Below are positions 27,405 through 35,641 of a DNA stretch of 64,000 bases, one piece after another. Source of the DNA: CAZXCK01 sp964639225 (GTDB lineage Bacteria > Chloroflexota > Anaerolineae > Aggregatilineales > Phototrophicaceae); the NCBI GenBank assembly GCA_964639225.1, contig CAZXCK010000008.1:1-64000 (forward strand), in the 5' to 3' direction. Every line of letters starts with the position of its first letter. Position 1 is the first letter of the stretch. The translations under genes were made by a program, and so were the position numbers. The notes under the pieces were generated by a model that saw only the letters and a program-made list of their open reading frames with translations, made no database searches and had not been told where the DNA came from.

Positions 27405-28537
27405 GGCTTAGCCGCCTCCTCCTGTGTCCTCACTGCCCGCAGGTAGAAGAACGAAATCCCCAGCGAGATCAACATAATCAGACCGGCATAGGCGGCGGCC
27501 ACGTTGGGATTATTGTAGCCACCATCCCCCCGGTCATACCAGCGAAACGTTTCGTTGGCCAGTACGGTAAACACATCACCACCGGAGATGGCCAGGACCA
27601 CCGCGAACACCTGGAAGGCGAGGATTGTGCGCAGGATCAACGCTACCTGCAAACTGGGGCGCAGCAGCGGCAAAATCACATGCCAGATGCGCTGCCACAA
27701 ATTCGCGCCAAAAACCTCACCGGCTTCAATGTAATCGCGCGGTACTGCCTGCAGGCCAGACACCACAATCACCATCACAATCGATGTCGCTCGCCATATC
27801 TCTGCTAACACAATCGCCGTCAGAATCCAGCCCTCACGTCCGGCAGAAATGAATATGAAAGGCGAATCGATGACGCCTAACTCAGTCAGGAACGAGTTGA
27901 TGAAGCCTCGCTGCGTGAAGATCGAATACCACACCAGGCCGGCAGCCAGGTCCGAGACCCCCAACGGAATAGCGAAGATATACAGGAAAAGCGAGCTGCC
28001 GCGCGGCTGCGCCTGGAGTACCAGCGCCATAATAATCGCCAGCACAAACTGGATGGGCAGAATGAGGATTATCATCAGAAAGGTGTTGCGGATGGCCGGC
28101 ACAAAGCGGGAATCGTTCACCATCCGTTCGATGTACTCGGTTGTCCAGCGCGTCACCGGCTCACCGCCAGTCACGCGCGCACTCGTCGATTCGGTGCGCG
28201 ACTCGATGAATACGGACCGCTGATGAACCCAGCCCGTCACCGATTCGCCGTCAACAGTTTCGCCGGTCACATAAAACCAGTAGACAGGCCGGGTACGCCC
28301 GGTCGGCAACTCTTCTTCGCCCCGTTCGCGGTCAAGAACCTCTACCACCGTCTGCAGCGCGATCTGTCCGGGAACCCGCTCTGCCGCGTCATCCGGCTCC
28401 TCACGCAGCGTGAGAAATTGGGTCTCCCCACGCACGGCAAGCTGAAGCGCGCTGATCATCGGGTAAGCGAAGAACGCAATCAGATACAGCGTGGTGGGCA
28501 AAATGAGCAAATAAGGCAGCCATTTTTGCGATTTCAT
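27401..28537 (-). CDS. CUT1-type sugar ABC permease (MalF-like) with an SH3b-like periplasmic insertion
   Basis: 378 residues from ATG 28537 (MKSQKWLPYLLIL); an upstream in-frame GTG at 28561 is less likely. The first membrane segment (8-32) is followed not by the usual short loop but by about 75 extra residues (36-112). These contain LREEPDDAAERVPGQIALQTVVEVLD...WFYV...VTGWVHQRSV, the pattern of bacterial SH3 (SH3b) domains. The permease core follows, with EAGEVFGANLWQRIWHVILPLLRP as EAA loop. The insertion sits on the outer face where MalF has its P2 loop, which contacts the binding protein. A hairpin lies between this gene and the binding-protein gene. Confidence 0.88.
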   Translation of the reverse strand: MKSQKWLPYLLILPTTLYLIAFFAYPMISALQLAVRGETQFLTLREEPDDAAERVPGQIALQTVVEVLDRERGEEELPTGRTRPVYWFYVTGETVDGESVTGWVHQRSVFIESRTESTSARVTGGEPVTRWTTEYIERMVNDSRFVPAIRNTFLMIILILPIQFVLAIIMALVLQAQPRGSSLFLYIFAIPLGVSDLAAGLVWYSIFTQRGFINSFLTELGVIDSPFIFISAGREGWILTAIVLAEIWRATSIVMVIVVSGLQAVPRDYIEAGEVFGANLWQRIWHVILPLLRPSLQVALILRTILAFQVFAVVLAISGGDVFTVLANETFRWYDRGDGGYNNPNVAAAYAGLIMLISLGISFFYLRAVRTQEEAAKP

Positions 28538-28565
28538 AAGAAAGTCTCTTTCACCCGACACAAGC

Positions 28566-28595
28566 GAGACAGGGGAGATAATCCTCCCCTGTCTC
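28566..28595 (-). promoter_or_regulatory. Intra-operon hairpin between binding protein and permease genes
   Basis: Perfect 12-bp inverted repeat (28566-28577 GAGACAGGGGAG with 28584-28595) and a 6-base loop, with no T run on the - strand. Probable mRNA-stability or partial attenuation element after the binding-protein gene. Confidence 0.65.
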
Positions 28596-28615
28596 CGTTG
28601 TTGCCTTACCCCAAA

Positions 28616-29932
28616 CTACTTAACGACGCAGGCATCCTCGCTGGGCGGGTCTGGTGGCCAGCAGGCAGCGCCGGTCTCACTCAGCAGCGTGTTGAGCGCA
28701 TCACCTTCGCTGTCCAGCACCGTCTGAATCTCCTCGCCATCAAACACGATCCGGCGGAACGCATTCAGGAAGATCTGATTGATCTCACCACCACGGTCAC
28801 CCAGCCCCACCGGCAGCAGCGCCGGCAGCGCGTCCTCAGCGTTCGCCTGAGCGTTCACCGCGCTGGCAATCATACCGACGTTCTCCGGCAGTTCGCCCAT
28901 GTCCACACCACCCACAACCGGGAAGAAGCCCAGGTCGGACAGAACCGCGCCCTGAGTTTCCGGCTGGAGCATGAACTCGATGACCGCTTCCGCGCCATCG
29001 GGGTTCGGTGAGGTGAACGGAATCGCCAGACCAACAACCACCGGCATGAAGCCCTGACCAGCCGGGCCGGACGGCGCCGAGAAGGCCACAAATTCCATAT
29101 CGGTGTCACCATCGACCATGGCCTGGAAGGCCGGACCCAGACGAGCGGTATGGTCGAAGGCTACCCACACTTCACCGGAGAGCAGCGGCTCATTCATAAA
29201 GCTGTAGGTAATCGACTCGGCGTTGACATACGGCCACAGGTCGTCACGCAGGAACTCGAACATCTCAACAGCGGCTTCGCTGCGGAATTCGGTCACCATG
29301 CCACCCGTGAACGATGGGTAGATGTAGCCCTGCATAAAGCGGTTAAACAGACCGTCAACCGGGAAACCCAGCTTGTTCTCGCCAGTGGCTTCGGCCATGG
29401 CCGCGCCCCAGGCCACCAGGTCTTCCCAGGTCATCGATTCCAGTTCAACGCCTTCCGGCAGGTACTCCAGCGCCTCGACATTAGCGGCCATCACGTACGT
29501 CGCCTGCATCCAGGGGACATAGTACTGGTAGTCAGCAGTGCCCATGCGACCCAGTTCAATGAACGCATCGGCGATGTCGTATTCGGCGTCCAGCGTCTCA
29601 ACCAGATCGGTGAGGTCAAAGAGCAGGTCACGGGCGATCAGCGACGGGAACGTGCCATGCAGCGCACCCACGACATCGGTGCTGCCCGAACCGGCCTGAC
29701 CTTCCGCGATAAGCAGGTCGATCAGCGGACCTTCCTCAGTGGTGACAAAGTTAATCTCACCTTCAAAATCGGCCAGGATCTCGCGAGCGATTTCGCTCTC
29801 CTCGACGATGTTAAACTGTGTCGACTGGAACGTAATCGGCTCTTCTTCGTCCTGCGCATATACGAAGGACATACCAAACAGCGCCACGACCAGCACCAGA
29901 ATGGTGATGAGGCTAGTTCTCTTCAGTAACAT
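28616..29932 (-). CDS. Family 1 extracellular sugar-binding protein
   Basis: 438-residue exported protein. The signal peptide (LITILVLVVALFGMSFVYAQ) is cleaved near YAQ-DEE. The mature part has SBP_bac_1 features: IAREILADFE, PLIDLLIAEGQAGSG, ADYQYYVPWMQATYV, GLAIPFTSPNPDGAEAVIEFMLQPETQ. It captures the sugar for the MalF/MalG/MalK-like transporter. It is the first structural gene after lacI (58 bp apart), so the regulator and the transport/catabolic genes probably form one transcript controlled from the lacI promoter. Confidence 0.92.
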   Translation of the reverse strand: MLLKRTSLITILVLVVALFGMSFVYAQDEEEPITFQSTQFNIVEESEIAREILADFEGEINFVTTEEGPLIDLLIAEGQAGSGSTDVVGALHGTFPSLIARDLLFDLTDLVETLDAEYDIADAFIELGRMGTADYQYYVPWMQATYVMAANVEALEYLPEGVELESMTWEDLVAWGAAMAEATGENKLGFPVDGLFNRFMQGYIYPSFTGGMVTEFRSEAAVEMFEFLRDDLWPYVNAESITYSFMNEPLLSGEVWVAFDHTARLGPAFQAMVDGDTDMEFVAFSAPSGPAGQGFMPVVVGLAIPFTSPNPDGAEAVIEFMLQPETQGAVLSDLGFFPVVGGVDMGELPENVGMIASAVNAQANAEDALPALLPVGLGDRGGEINQIFLNAFRRIVFDGEEIQTVLDSEGDALNTLLSETGAACWPPDPPSEDACVVK

Positions 29933-29990
29933 GGTTCATCCTCTCAAACTTATGTCTGACGGCAAACAACTAAGTGATGCGTTAGTGAAT

Positions 29991-31040
29991 CTATTCTCGC
30001 GCTGGCGATACAGCCTCCTTTCTCTGCTGCCCTGCCCCACAGGACTCGCGAATGACCAGTTCCGGGGACAGAAGAACCTGCGGTTGCTCCAACGGAATCT
30101 GGTGAATGATCTGTATCAGCATCTCTAGCAGACGCTGGCCGATCTCTTTAATGGGCTGGCGCACGGTCGTCAAACGAGGGTGGGTAAAATCAGCGGCGGT
30201 GATGTCGTCAAAGCCCGTCACAGCGATATCCTGTCCCACCCGCATGTTGCGCGTCTGGATAGCATTCATCGCGCCAATGGCCATCGGATCATTGCAGGCC
30301 ACAATCGCCGTGATTTCAGGGTAGTTATCCAGCAGATGATGGGCCGCCTGCTGGCCGCCGCTGCGACTCAGGTCGCTGTTCAACACGTATGCTTCACGAT
30401 AAGACAGACCGGCATCTTCCAGCCCTTGCCGGTATCCGGCCAGGCGGTACGGCGTAAACGCGACCCGATCGGGCGGCAGCAGCAGCGCAATCCGCTGATG
30501 GCCCAGCCCGGTCAGATGGTTCAGTATCCAGCGGATACCCAGTTGGCTGTCGGCATCAATATAGGGGAAGTCGGACTCTTCATCCGGGGCGGCCCGCCCG
30601 GAAACAACAAACGGATGCTGGGCCGCACGCAGGTAAGCGATACGGGCATCGCGGCGGCGCGTACGGGCGATCACCATGCCATCCACCCGATTTCCGCCCA
30701 CGATGCGCCGGTAAGCGTCCATTTCGTCGGCGGTAGTCTTGGCTGTCACCAGAAGATCATAACCATGTTGCGCCGCCGCATGGCCTACGCTCATCAGCAG
30801 CTCGCTGAAGAAGTCATCAGCAAATCGTCCGCTGGCAGAGGGAGCAATAATGCCAACCGTGTGGGTTTTGCGGGCGCGCAACTGACGAGCCACCATGTTC
30901 GGCTGGTAGCCCATCTCCAGGGCGATCTCAATGATCTGCTGCCGGGTGTGTTCATTGACGTCTTTGTAACCGGCCAGCGCCCGCGATACGGTTGTAATAG
31001 AGAAACCAGATTTTTCGGCGAGGTCTTTTAATTTTACCAT
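29991..31040 (-). CDS. LacI-family transcriptional regulator
   Basis: 349 residues. N-terminal helix-turn-helix and hinge (LKDLAEKSGFSITTVSRALAGYKDVNEHTRQQI) are followed by a periplasmic-binding-type ligand domain (TVGIIAPSASGRFADDFF, GNRVDGMVIARTRR, VTGFDDITAADFTHPRLTTVRQPI). By position it controls the alpha-glucoside operon that follows and its own expression: two LacI-type palindromes lie just upstream of its start. The inducer is presumably the transported sugar or a breakdown product. Confidence 0.93.
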   Translation of the reverse strand: MVKLKDLAEKSGFSITTVSRALAGYKDVNEHTRQQIIEIALEMGYQPNMVARQLRARKTHTVGIIAPSASGRFADDFFSELLMSVGHAAAQHGYDLLVTAKTTADEMDAYRRIVGGNRVDGMVIARTRRRDARIAYLRAAQHPFVVSGRAAPDEESDFPYIDADSQLGIRWILNHLTGLGHQRIALLLPPDRVAFTPYRLAGYRQGLEDAGLSYREAYVLNSDLSRSGGQQAAHHLLDNYPEITAIVACNDPMAIGAMNAIQTRNMRVGQDIAVTGFDDITAADFTHPRLTTVRQPIKEIGQRLLEMLIQIIHQIPLEQPQVLLSPELVIRESCGAGQQRKEAVSPARE

Positions 31041-31052
31041 AATAATCTTAGA

Positions 31053-31068
31053 TCCAAAACGTTTTGGA
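31053..31068. promoter_or_regulatory. LacI-type operator 1
   Basis: Perfect 16-bp palindrome TCCAAAACGTTTTGGA with the central AACGTT common to LacI/GalR-family operators, 12 bp upstream of the lacI start codon. Probably the autoregulatory and operon operator. Confidence 0.8.
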
Positions 31069-31084
31069 CATGTTATCAGTATAA

Positions 31085-31098
31085 CCGAAACGTTTTGG
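31085..31098. promoter_or_regulatory. LacI-type operator 2
   Basis: CCGAAACGTTTTGG, the same palindrome with one mismatched pair. Its centre is 31 bp from that of operator 1, about three helical turns, so two repressor dimers would lie on the same face of the DNA. Confidence 0.75.
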
Positions 31099-31302
31099 GA
31101 GAGTCAAGCAGTTCAGACTGAAAGTTATACTGTTTGCACAAATCGGCAGCACAGTTCTGCTGATTAACTCCCTGCCGCCCCAGGGTGACGATGTACGGGT
31201 TTGTCTTCATACCCAGCAGGACGGCCACGTGACGAATGTCACTGGACATCCTGTTTGCAAATGTTACAGTAGATTAAAATACAAGCTGCGAGCGAAAATC
31301 CC

Positions 31303-32943
31303 GTGAAACGTCGCACGATCTGGTCAGTGTTCTGGTACTGGGCGGGGCGGGTTCCCCTTCGGCAAAAAATCATCGGAATCATCGTCACGCCTCTCTTGAT
31401 CCTGGGCTTCTCAATCGCCTGGTGGGTCAGCAGCCAGCTTGCGGGCTGGCTGTCTTATCTGCTCACCGAAGAGCGTGTCGCCCAGGCGATGGTGGTCGGC
31501 ATGCGTGGTGTGTTCATCATCACGATCATCGCCGCCATCGCCGGGCTGGGCATCGGTTCGTTCCTGACCTGGCTGCTGACCCGCCCCATTCTCGACATCA
31601 CCTACGTGACTCGTCGCGTCAAGAACGGCGATCTGTCGGTGCGGGCGCCCGTGTGGGCCAACGACGAAATCGGCGAGTTGGGCCGCGCCTTCAACGACAT
31701 GATCGCCAGCCTCAGCAAGTCACATCAGGAACTCGAACGATTCAACCAGCAGCTCAACGACCGCAACCAGGAACTCGATATTCTCTACAAGCTGGCCGAT
31801 ATGGCCAACCAGCCTTACAGCGTACAGCAGACCAGTAAGCACAGTCTGGACCACATCCTGAAGCACACCGAAGCCAGCGCCGGACTGATTCTGATCCTCA
31901 GGCAGCCGCCGGAAATCACAGCCAGCCAGAATCTCCCTGTCAGCTTTCAAAACGAAGCGCTGGCCACCCTGTCTGATTTCAGCTTTAGCGCAGATATCGT
32001 TCACTCGGACAGCGGTGACGAGCTGCTGGTCATCGACAACCTGGAACAGACCAGCCTCATTCCATCGAACTTAATCCGCGAGAGTATGAAGCTGCACGGC
32101 CAGACGTTGATCCTGGCACCCATCCGCGTCAAAAAAGACCGGATGGGCGTACTGGTCATGCTCTACCGCGACGCGACCACCATAACCCCACAGCATCGGC
32201 AGGTACTGGGCGGCATCTGCAACCAGCTTGGGGTCACCCTGCAGAACAGCCAGCTCTGGGAACAACTGCGCCACAAAGAGCAGTTGCGCGCCCAACTGCT
32301 CACGAAAGTCGTCTCCGCCCAGGAAGAAGAGCGCCAGCGCATCAGCCGCGAGCTGCACGACGAAACCGGCCAGGCGCTCACATCGCTGCTGGTCCAGCTC
32401 AAAATCCTGGAACGCAGCCCGAACCCTACCGAAGTGCGCGCCCAGGTCGAGAGCATACGCCAGCTTGTCGCCCGCACCCTGCAGGAAGTCCGGCGGTTGG
32501 CCGCCGATCTTCGCCCGGCGGCGCTCGACGACCTGGGGCTGATCTCCGCGTTGGAAGGCTATACTTACAACTATGCTGGCAAAACCGGCATTCACGTAGA
32601 CTTTCAGCCGCACAACGTCGAACATGTTCGCCTGCCGCATGATGTGGAGATTATGCTATATCGCGTGATCCAGGAATCGCTGACCAACATCGCCCGGCAC
32701 GCCAGCGCCAGCGAGGTGATGGTCTCAATGCGACATGCACAGGGGCACATTCACCTGCAGATCCAGGATAACGGCTGCGGCTTTAACGTTGCCGAGGTGC
32801 TCAACGGCGGCGAGCGCGGCCTGGGCATTCTGGGGATGCAGGAACGCATTCAACTGCTTGGTGGCAGCTTCGAACTGAACTCCACACCGGGCACAGGCAC
32901 TCAAATCAATGTCGAACTATCGGTAGCGGAAGACGTGGCGTAG
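31303..32943 (+). CDS. NarX-type sensor histidine kinase, upstream of rdhA1
   Basis: 546 residues from a GTG start. Two membrane segments (about 22-45 and 62-88) enclose only a short loop, then a HAMP domain (TRPILDITYVTRRVKNGDLSV...ANDEIGELGRAFNDM), a GAF-like region (about 150-320), a HisKA_3 box RQRISRELHDETGQAL with phospho-acceptor His352, and an HATPase domain (QESLTNIARHA, DNGCGF, GLGILGMQER). The lack of a periplasmic sensor domain suggests sensing in the membrane or through the GAF domain. It is 9 bp upstream of the response regulator and co-oriented with rdhA1, so it probably governs organohalide-dependent expression. Confidence 0.92.
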   Translation: MKRRTIWSVFWYWAGRVPLRQKIIGIIVTPLLILGFSIAWWVSSQLAGWLSYLLTEERVAQAMVVGMRGVFIITIIAAIAGLGIGSFLTWLLTRPILDITYVTRRVKNGDLSVRAPVWANDEIGELGRAFNDMIASLSKSHQELERFNQQLNDRNQELDILYKLADMANQPYSVQQTSKHSLDHILKHTEASAGLILILRQPPEITASQNLPVSFQNEALATLSDFSFSADIVHSDSGDELLVIDNLEQTSLIPSNLIRESMKLHGQTLILAPIRVKKDRMGVLVMLYRDATTITPQHRQVLGGICNQLGVTLQNSQLWEQLRHKEQLRAQLLTKVVSAQEEERQRISRELHDETGQALTSLLVQLKILERSPNPTEVRAQVESIRQLVARTLQEVRRLAADLRPAALDDLGLISALEGYTYNYAGKTGIHVDFQPHNVEHVRLPHDVEIMLYRVIQESLTNIARHASASEVMVSMRHAQGHIHLQIQDNGCGFNVAEVLNGGERGLGILGMQERIQLLGGSFELNSTPGTGTQINVELSVAEDVA

Positions 32944-32952
32944 GTACAAATC

Positions 32953-33615
32953 ATGACAGACAGCAAAATCCGTATTGTACTGGCCGACGATCACCTGGTG
33001 CTGCGCGCTGGTCTGCGCGCTTTGCTCAACAGCGAGCCGGATATGCAGGTCATCGGCGAAGCCAGCGACGGCGGCGAAGCCATGCAGCAGGTCGAGCAGC
33101 ACCAACCCGATGTGCTGGTCCTCGATCTGATGATGCCCAACGTCAAAGGCATCGACATCATCGAAAAGCTGACGGCTCGTTATCCCAACACGCGCATACT
33201 GGTCCTTACCATGCATGCCGATACTCAGTACATCCGTCATGTGCTGAAAGTAGGCGGGGCGGGCTATGTCCTCAAAAGCAACGCCGACACCGAGCTGATT
33301 ACTGCCATCCGTGAAATCGCCAGCGGCAACTCCTATCTCACGCCAGAAGCGACCAAAATCCTGCTGGCGGACTATCGCGGCCAGGACACCGACGCAACAC
33401 CACCGCCGCCGGAACTGGACCTGCTCAGCGACCGTGAACGCGAGGTGCTGGTCATGGCGGCACTGGGTTACAGCAGCCGCGAGATCGGCGAGCTGCTGTC
33501 CATCAGTCCCAAATCCGTCGGTACCTATCGCCAGCGCCTGATGGACAAGCTGGGCCTGGAAACCCGCGCCGAACTGGTGCAGTACGCGCTCAAGAACGGC
33601 CTGCTCGAATCCTGA
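32953..33615 (+). CDS. NarL/LuxR-type response regulator
   Basis: 220 residues: receiver domain with acidic pair Asp12-Asp13, phospho-acceptor Asp58 (VLVLDLMMPN) and a Lys in YVLKSN; then a LuxR-type DNA-binding helix-turn-helix (LSDREREVLVMAALGYSSREIGELLSISPKSVGTYRQRLMDKL). Cognate partner of the kinase encoded just upstream. The stop overlaps the start of the small membrane protein by 1 bp (TGATG), coupling regulator and rdh genes in one transcript. Confidence 0.93.
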   Translation: MTDSKIRIVLADDHLVLRAGLRALLNSEPDMQVIGEASDGGEAMQQVEQHQPDVLVLDLMMPNVKGIDIIEKLTARYPNTRILVLTMHADTQYIRHVLKVGGAGYVLKSNADTELITAIREIASGNSYLTPEATKILLADYRGQDTDATPPPPELDLLSDREREVLVMAALGYSSREIGELLSISPKSVGTYRQRLMDKLGLETRAELVQYALKNGLLES

Positions 33616-33929
33616 TGAATGACGAACACCCGACTGAACCGGAACAGCCGCCAAACGACATCGACACGCGGCGCTATCATGTGCTGCGGCTGCGCCGTCG
33701 TCCTCTGGCTGCGTGGCTGGCCTGGTTGGTATGGCTCATCGCGCTGGTGATCCTGTTGGAGTACGCTTTTGCCAGCTTCGCCGAACACGAGCGCCAGGCG
33801 GGCATTATCGCCGGGGCTATTTTCGTGGGCTTGCTGGCGGCGGGCATTATCATCGAAGTGGTCAGGAGCATCGAGATTCGCAGCCCGTACTATTACGAGC
33901 TGACCGAAGACGACGAAGACGACGATTGA
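33615..33929 (+). CDS. Small membrane protein, candidate diverged RdhB anchor for RdhA1
   Basis: 104 residues: hydrophilic N terminus, two membrane segments (about 33-52 and 63-82) and an acidic tail (YYYELTEDDEDDD). It fits no family at once. However, the stretch LEYAFASFAEHERQAGIIAGAI lines up with NYIGSMEELEPRQAWFTLIS of the canonical RdhB at 37424-37693 (shared Tyr, Ser, EhE/ElE, RQA), and it sits directly before rdhA1, where anchor genes are often found. I infer a diverged dehalogenase membrane anchor with one membrane segment fewer. It may instead be an unrelated small membrane protein. Confidence 0.55.
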   Translation: MNDEHPTEPEQPPNDIDTRRYHVLRLRRRPLAAWLAWLVWLIALVILLEYAFASFAEHERQAGIIAGAIFVGLLAAGIIIEVVRSIEIRSPYYYELTEDDEDDD

Positions 33930-33964
33930 GTTACTGTAAGCGACAAGTTGATGGAGTTAGCGTA

Positions 33965-35350
33965 ATGGGTGAAGAAAAACAGGGCATCAGCCGCCGGGAC
34001 TTTCTGAAGAGCGCCGGCATGGCAGGAGTAGCGGCAGGCGTCGCCGGGACAACCGGCCTCACCGCTGCCGGTGACAGGCTGGGCGCGCCCATGTCTGGCG
34101 GTGTCTACCGGCGGCCCTGGTGGGTGCGTCAGGTCGATGTGCCCACCACCGGCGTCGACTGGGATCGTATGCAGCGCTACAACGCTGCCGAAGACAACCT
34201 GGCTCATAGTGGACTGGGGCGCTATGCATCGGCGCAGGAAAACCTACGCCTGGAAAACCTGTATGTGGAAAACCAACAACGCCGCGCCGCCAACAATCAA
34301 CCGGGCTACGCACTGAAAGACAGTGCGCTGCTCGCCGCCTTTCGCAGTACCCGCAACGCCATGCCACGCAGCTTTCTCGGCCCGCAGCAGGCTCCGCGAC
34401 CGGAAGAACTGGGCCTGGAGCGCTGGCACGGCACTCCCCACGAGAACACAGCCATGCTCAAGGTCGCCATGCGCCAGATGGGCGCGGCCACCGTCGGCAT
34501 CGTCGAGTTGAACGAGCGCACCCGCAAGCTGATCTACGACGTGGACCGCGATGGCAAGCCAATCGTGTTCGACAACGTCGAAACAGGATATGAGGACGAC
34601 GACAGGCGTGTCATCCCCTACCAGGCGCGCTGGGTGGTCGTTTTCACCGTGCAGATGTCCGACATCGCCATGAAGCGCGCCCCTACCAAAATCGCGCAGA
34701 TCACCACCGGCGAAACCTACCAGCGCGGCCTCAGCATCCAGAACAACACGCAGGAATTTCTGCGCGGATTGGGCTATCAGGGTCTGGGTGAGGCTACGCT
34801 CAACGGCCTGGGCATCTCACCGGCTCTGGCGGTCATGGCCGGTCTGGGCGAACTCTCGCGGCTGAATCGGGTCATCACACCGGAATATGGCCCCATGGTG
34901 CGTATCTTCAAGCTCATCACCGATTTGCCGCTGGAAGCCGACAAACCCATCGACGCCGGCATCGCCCGCTTCTGCCGTTCCTGTAAAAAATGCGCCGAAG
35001 CCTGCCCGGCCAGTGCCCTCAGCTTCGAGACCAACCCCACCTGGCAACCGGTCGGCGAATGGGGCAACGCCGGTCACGAAGCCTGGTTTGAGGATGCCAT
35101 ACGCTGCAAACGCTACTGGATGGAAGAACTGGGCACCAACTGCGGCATCTGCTTCGCCGTGTGCCCCTTCGCCAAGCGCAACACCAGCTTCATGCACGAC
35201 CTTGTCCGCATGCAGATCGCCACGCTGCCATATACAGATGAGATCATCCGCAACCTGGACGATGCCTTCGGCTACGGCGTTCAGAAAGACCCCGAATCCT
35301 GGTGGACAACGGACCTGCCAGAATACGGTATCCACACAGGTAAAGGTTGA
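33965..35350 (+). CDS. rdhA: Reductive dehalogenase RdhA1 (Tat-exported, cobalamin and 2x[4Fe-4S])
   Basis: 461 residues from ATG 33965 (GGAG 8 bp upstream). A Tat signal (SRRDFLK, Arg10-Arg11) leads to the outer face of the membrane. The two cluster motifs are Cys337-x2-Cys340-x2-Cys343-x3-Cys347-Pro and Cys381-x11-Cys393-x2-Cys396-x3-Cys400-Pro. Family segments GLGELSRLNRVITPEYGP and TDLPLEADKPIDAG are present. Tyr252, Asn280 and Arg313 are candidates for the active-site Tyr/Asn/Arg of PceA-type enzymes (by position). The enzyme would remove halogen from organohalides as terminal electron acceptors, using a corrinoid. Substrate cannot be read from sequence. Confidence 0.93.
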   Translation: MGEEKQGISRRDFLKSAGMAGVAAGVAGTTGLTAAGDRLGAPMSGGVYRRPWWVRQVDVPTTGVDWDRMQRYNAAEDNLAHSGLGRYASAQENLRLENLYVENQQRRAANNQPGYALKDSALLAAFRSTRNAMPRSFLGPQQAPRPEELGLERWHGTPHENTAMLKVAMRQMGAATVGIVELNERTRKLIYDVDRDGKPIVFDNVETGYEDDDRRVIPYQARWVVVFTVQMSDIAMKRAPTKIAQITTGETYQRGLSIQNNTQEFLRGLGYQGLGEATLNGLGISPALAVMAGLGELSRLNRVITPEYGPMVRIFKLITDLPLEADKPIDAGIARFCRSCKKCAEACPASALSFETNPTWQPVGEWGNAGHEAWFEDAIRCKRYWMEELGTNCGICFAVCPFAKRNTSFMHDLVRMQIATLPYTDEIIRNLDDAFGYGVQKDPESWWTTDLPEYGIHTGKG

Positions 35351-35374
35351 TTCTCCCTACCGGCCCTTGCAGCA

Positions 35375-35430
35375 GCGCGGTGTAAGGAAAATACCTACAC
35401 CACGCCGGCAAAAAACGAGGACTTTTGCCG
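35375..35430 (+). other. Paired hairpins after rdhA1
   Basis: Two inverted repeats follow the rdhA1 stop: 35375-35384 with 35396-35405 (10 bp, one mismatch) and 35406-35413 with 35423-35430 (CGGCAAAA / TTTTGCCG, perfect). No downstream T run. They may stabilise the 3' end of the first transcript or terminate it weakly. Confidence 0.4.
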
Positions 35431-35487
35431 ACAAAGTGTCTGCACCTGACCGACAGACAAAACCCACATGATCGTCCATACTATCTA

Positions 35488-35603
35488 TAACATGTTGGAA
35501 ATTCATAAGAACTTCAACAACATGTGGGGGAAACCGGTGCAAGTCCGGTGCTGGGCCGCAACTGTAACATGGGGAAACTTCTCCATGAAGCCAGGATACC
35601 CCA
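35488..35603 (+). promoter_or_regulatory. Cobalamin riboswitch aptamer
   Basis: Lies in the 357-bp gene-free stretch between rdhA1 and fmdB. The conserved core is read directly: GGGGAAACCGGTG, then AAGTCC, GCTG, CCGCAACTGTAA, a variable stem-loop (CATGGGGAAACTTCTCCATG) and the B12 box GAAGCCAGGATACC (35587-35600). This is the class I cobalamin riboswitch consensus in the right order and spacing. The 5' boundary is approximate. It controls fmdB and the rdhA2-rdhB-rdhC-apbE genes that follow. Nothing else was seen in the stretch apart from the expression platform and the hairpins after rdhA1. Confidence 0.92.
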
Positions 35604-35608
35604 AAACG

Positions 35609-35641
35609 CATCGTACTCTGCGCGCCTTGAAGAGTCGGATG
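35609..35641 (+). promoter_or_regulatory. Predicted antiterminator of the cobalamin riboswitch
   Basis: CATCGTACTCT (35609-35619) can pair with AGAGTCGGATG (35631-35641): 9 of 11 pairs with a 2-nt internal loop. The right arm overlaps the left arm of the terminator stem, so the two hairpins exclude one another. Pairing was worked out by eye. Confidence 0.6.

Noticed and set aside
31100..31302. A second cobalamin riboswitch in front of the kinase-rdhA1 transcript
   Set aside because: Searched for the GGTGxAA, CCGCAACTGT and CCAGGATACC blocks; none is present in this 200-bp leader.
33713..33964. Longer N terminus for RdhA1 starting at 33713
   Set aside because: It would overlap the small membrane protein gene and bury the Tat signal; ATG 33965 with a GGAG site fits the family start.
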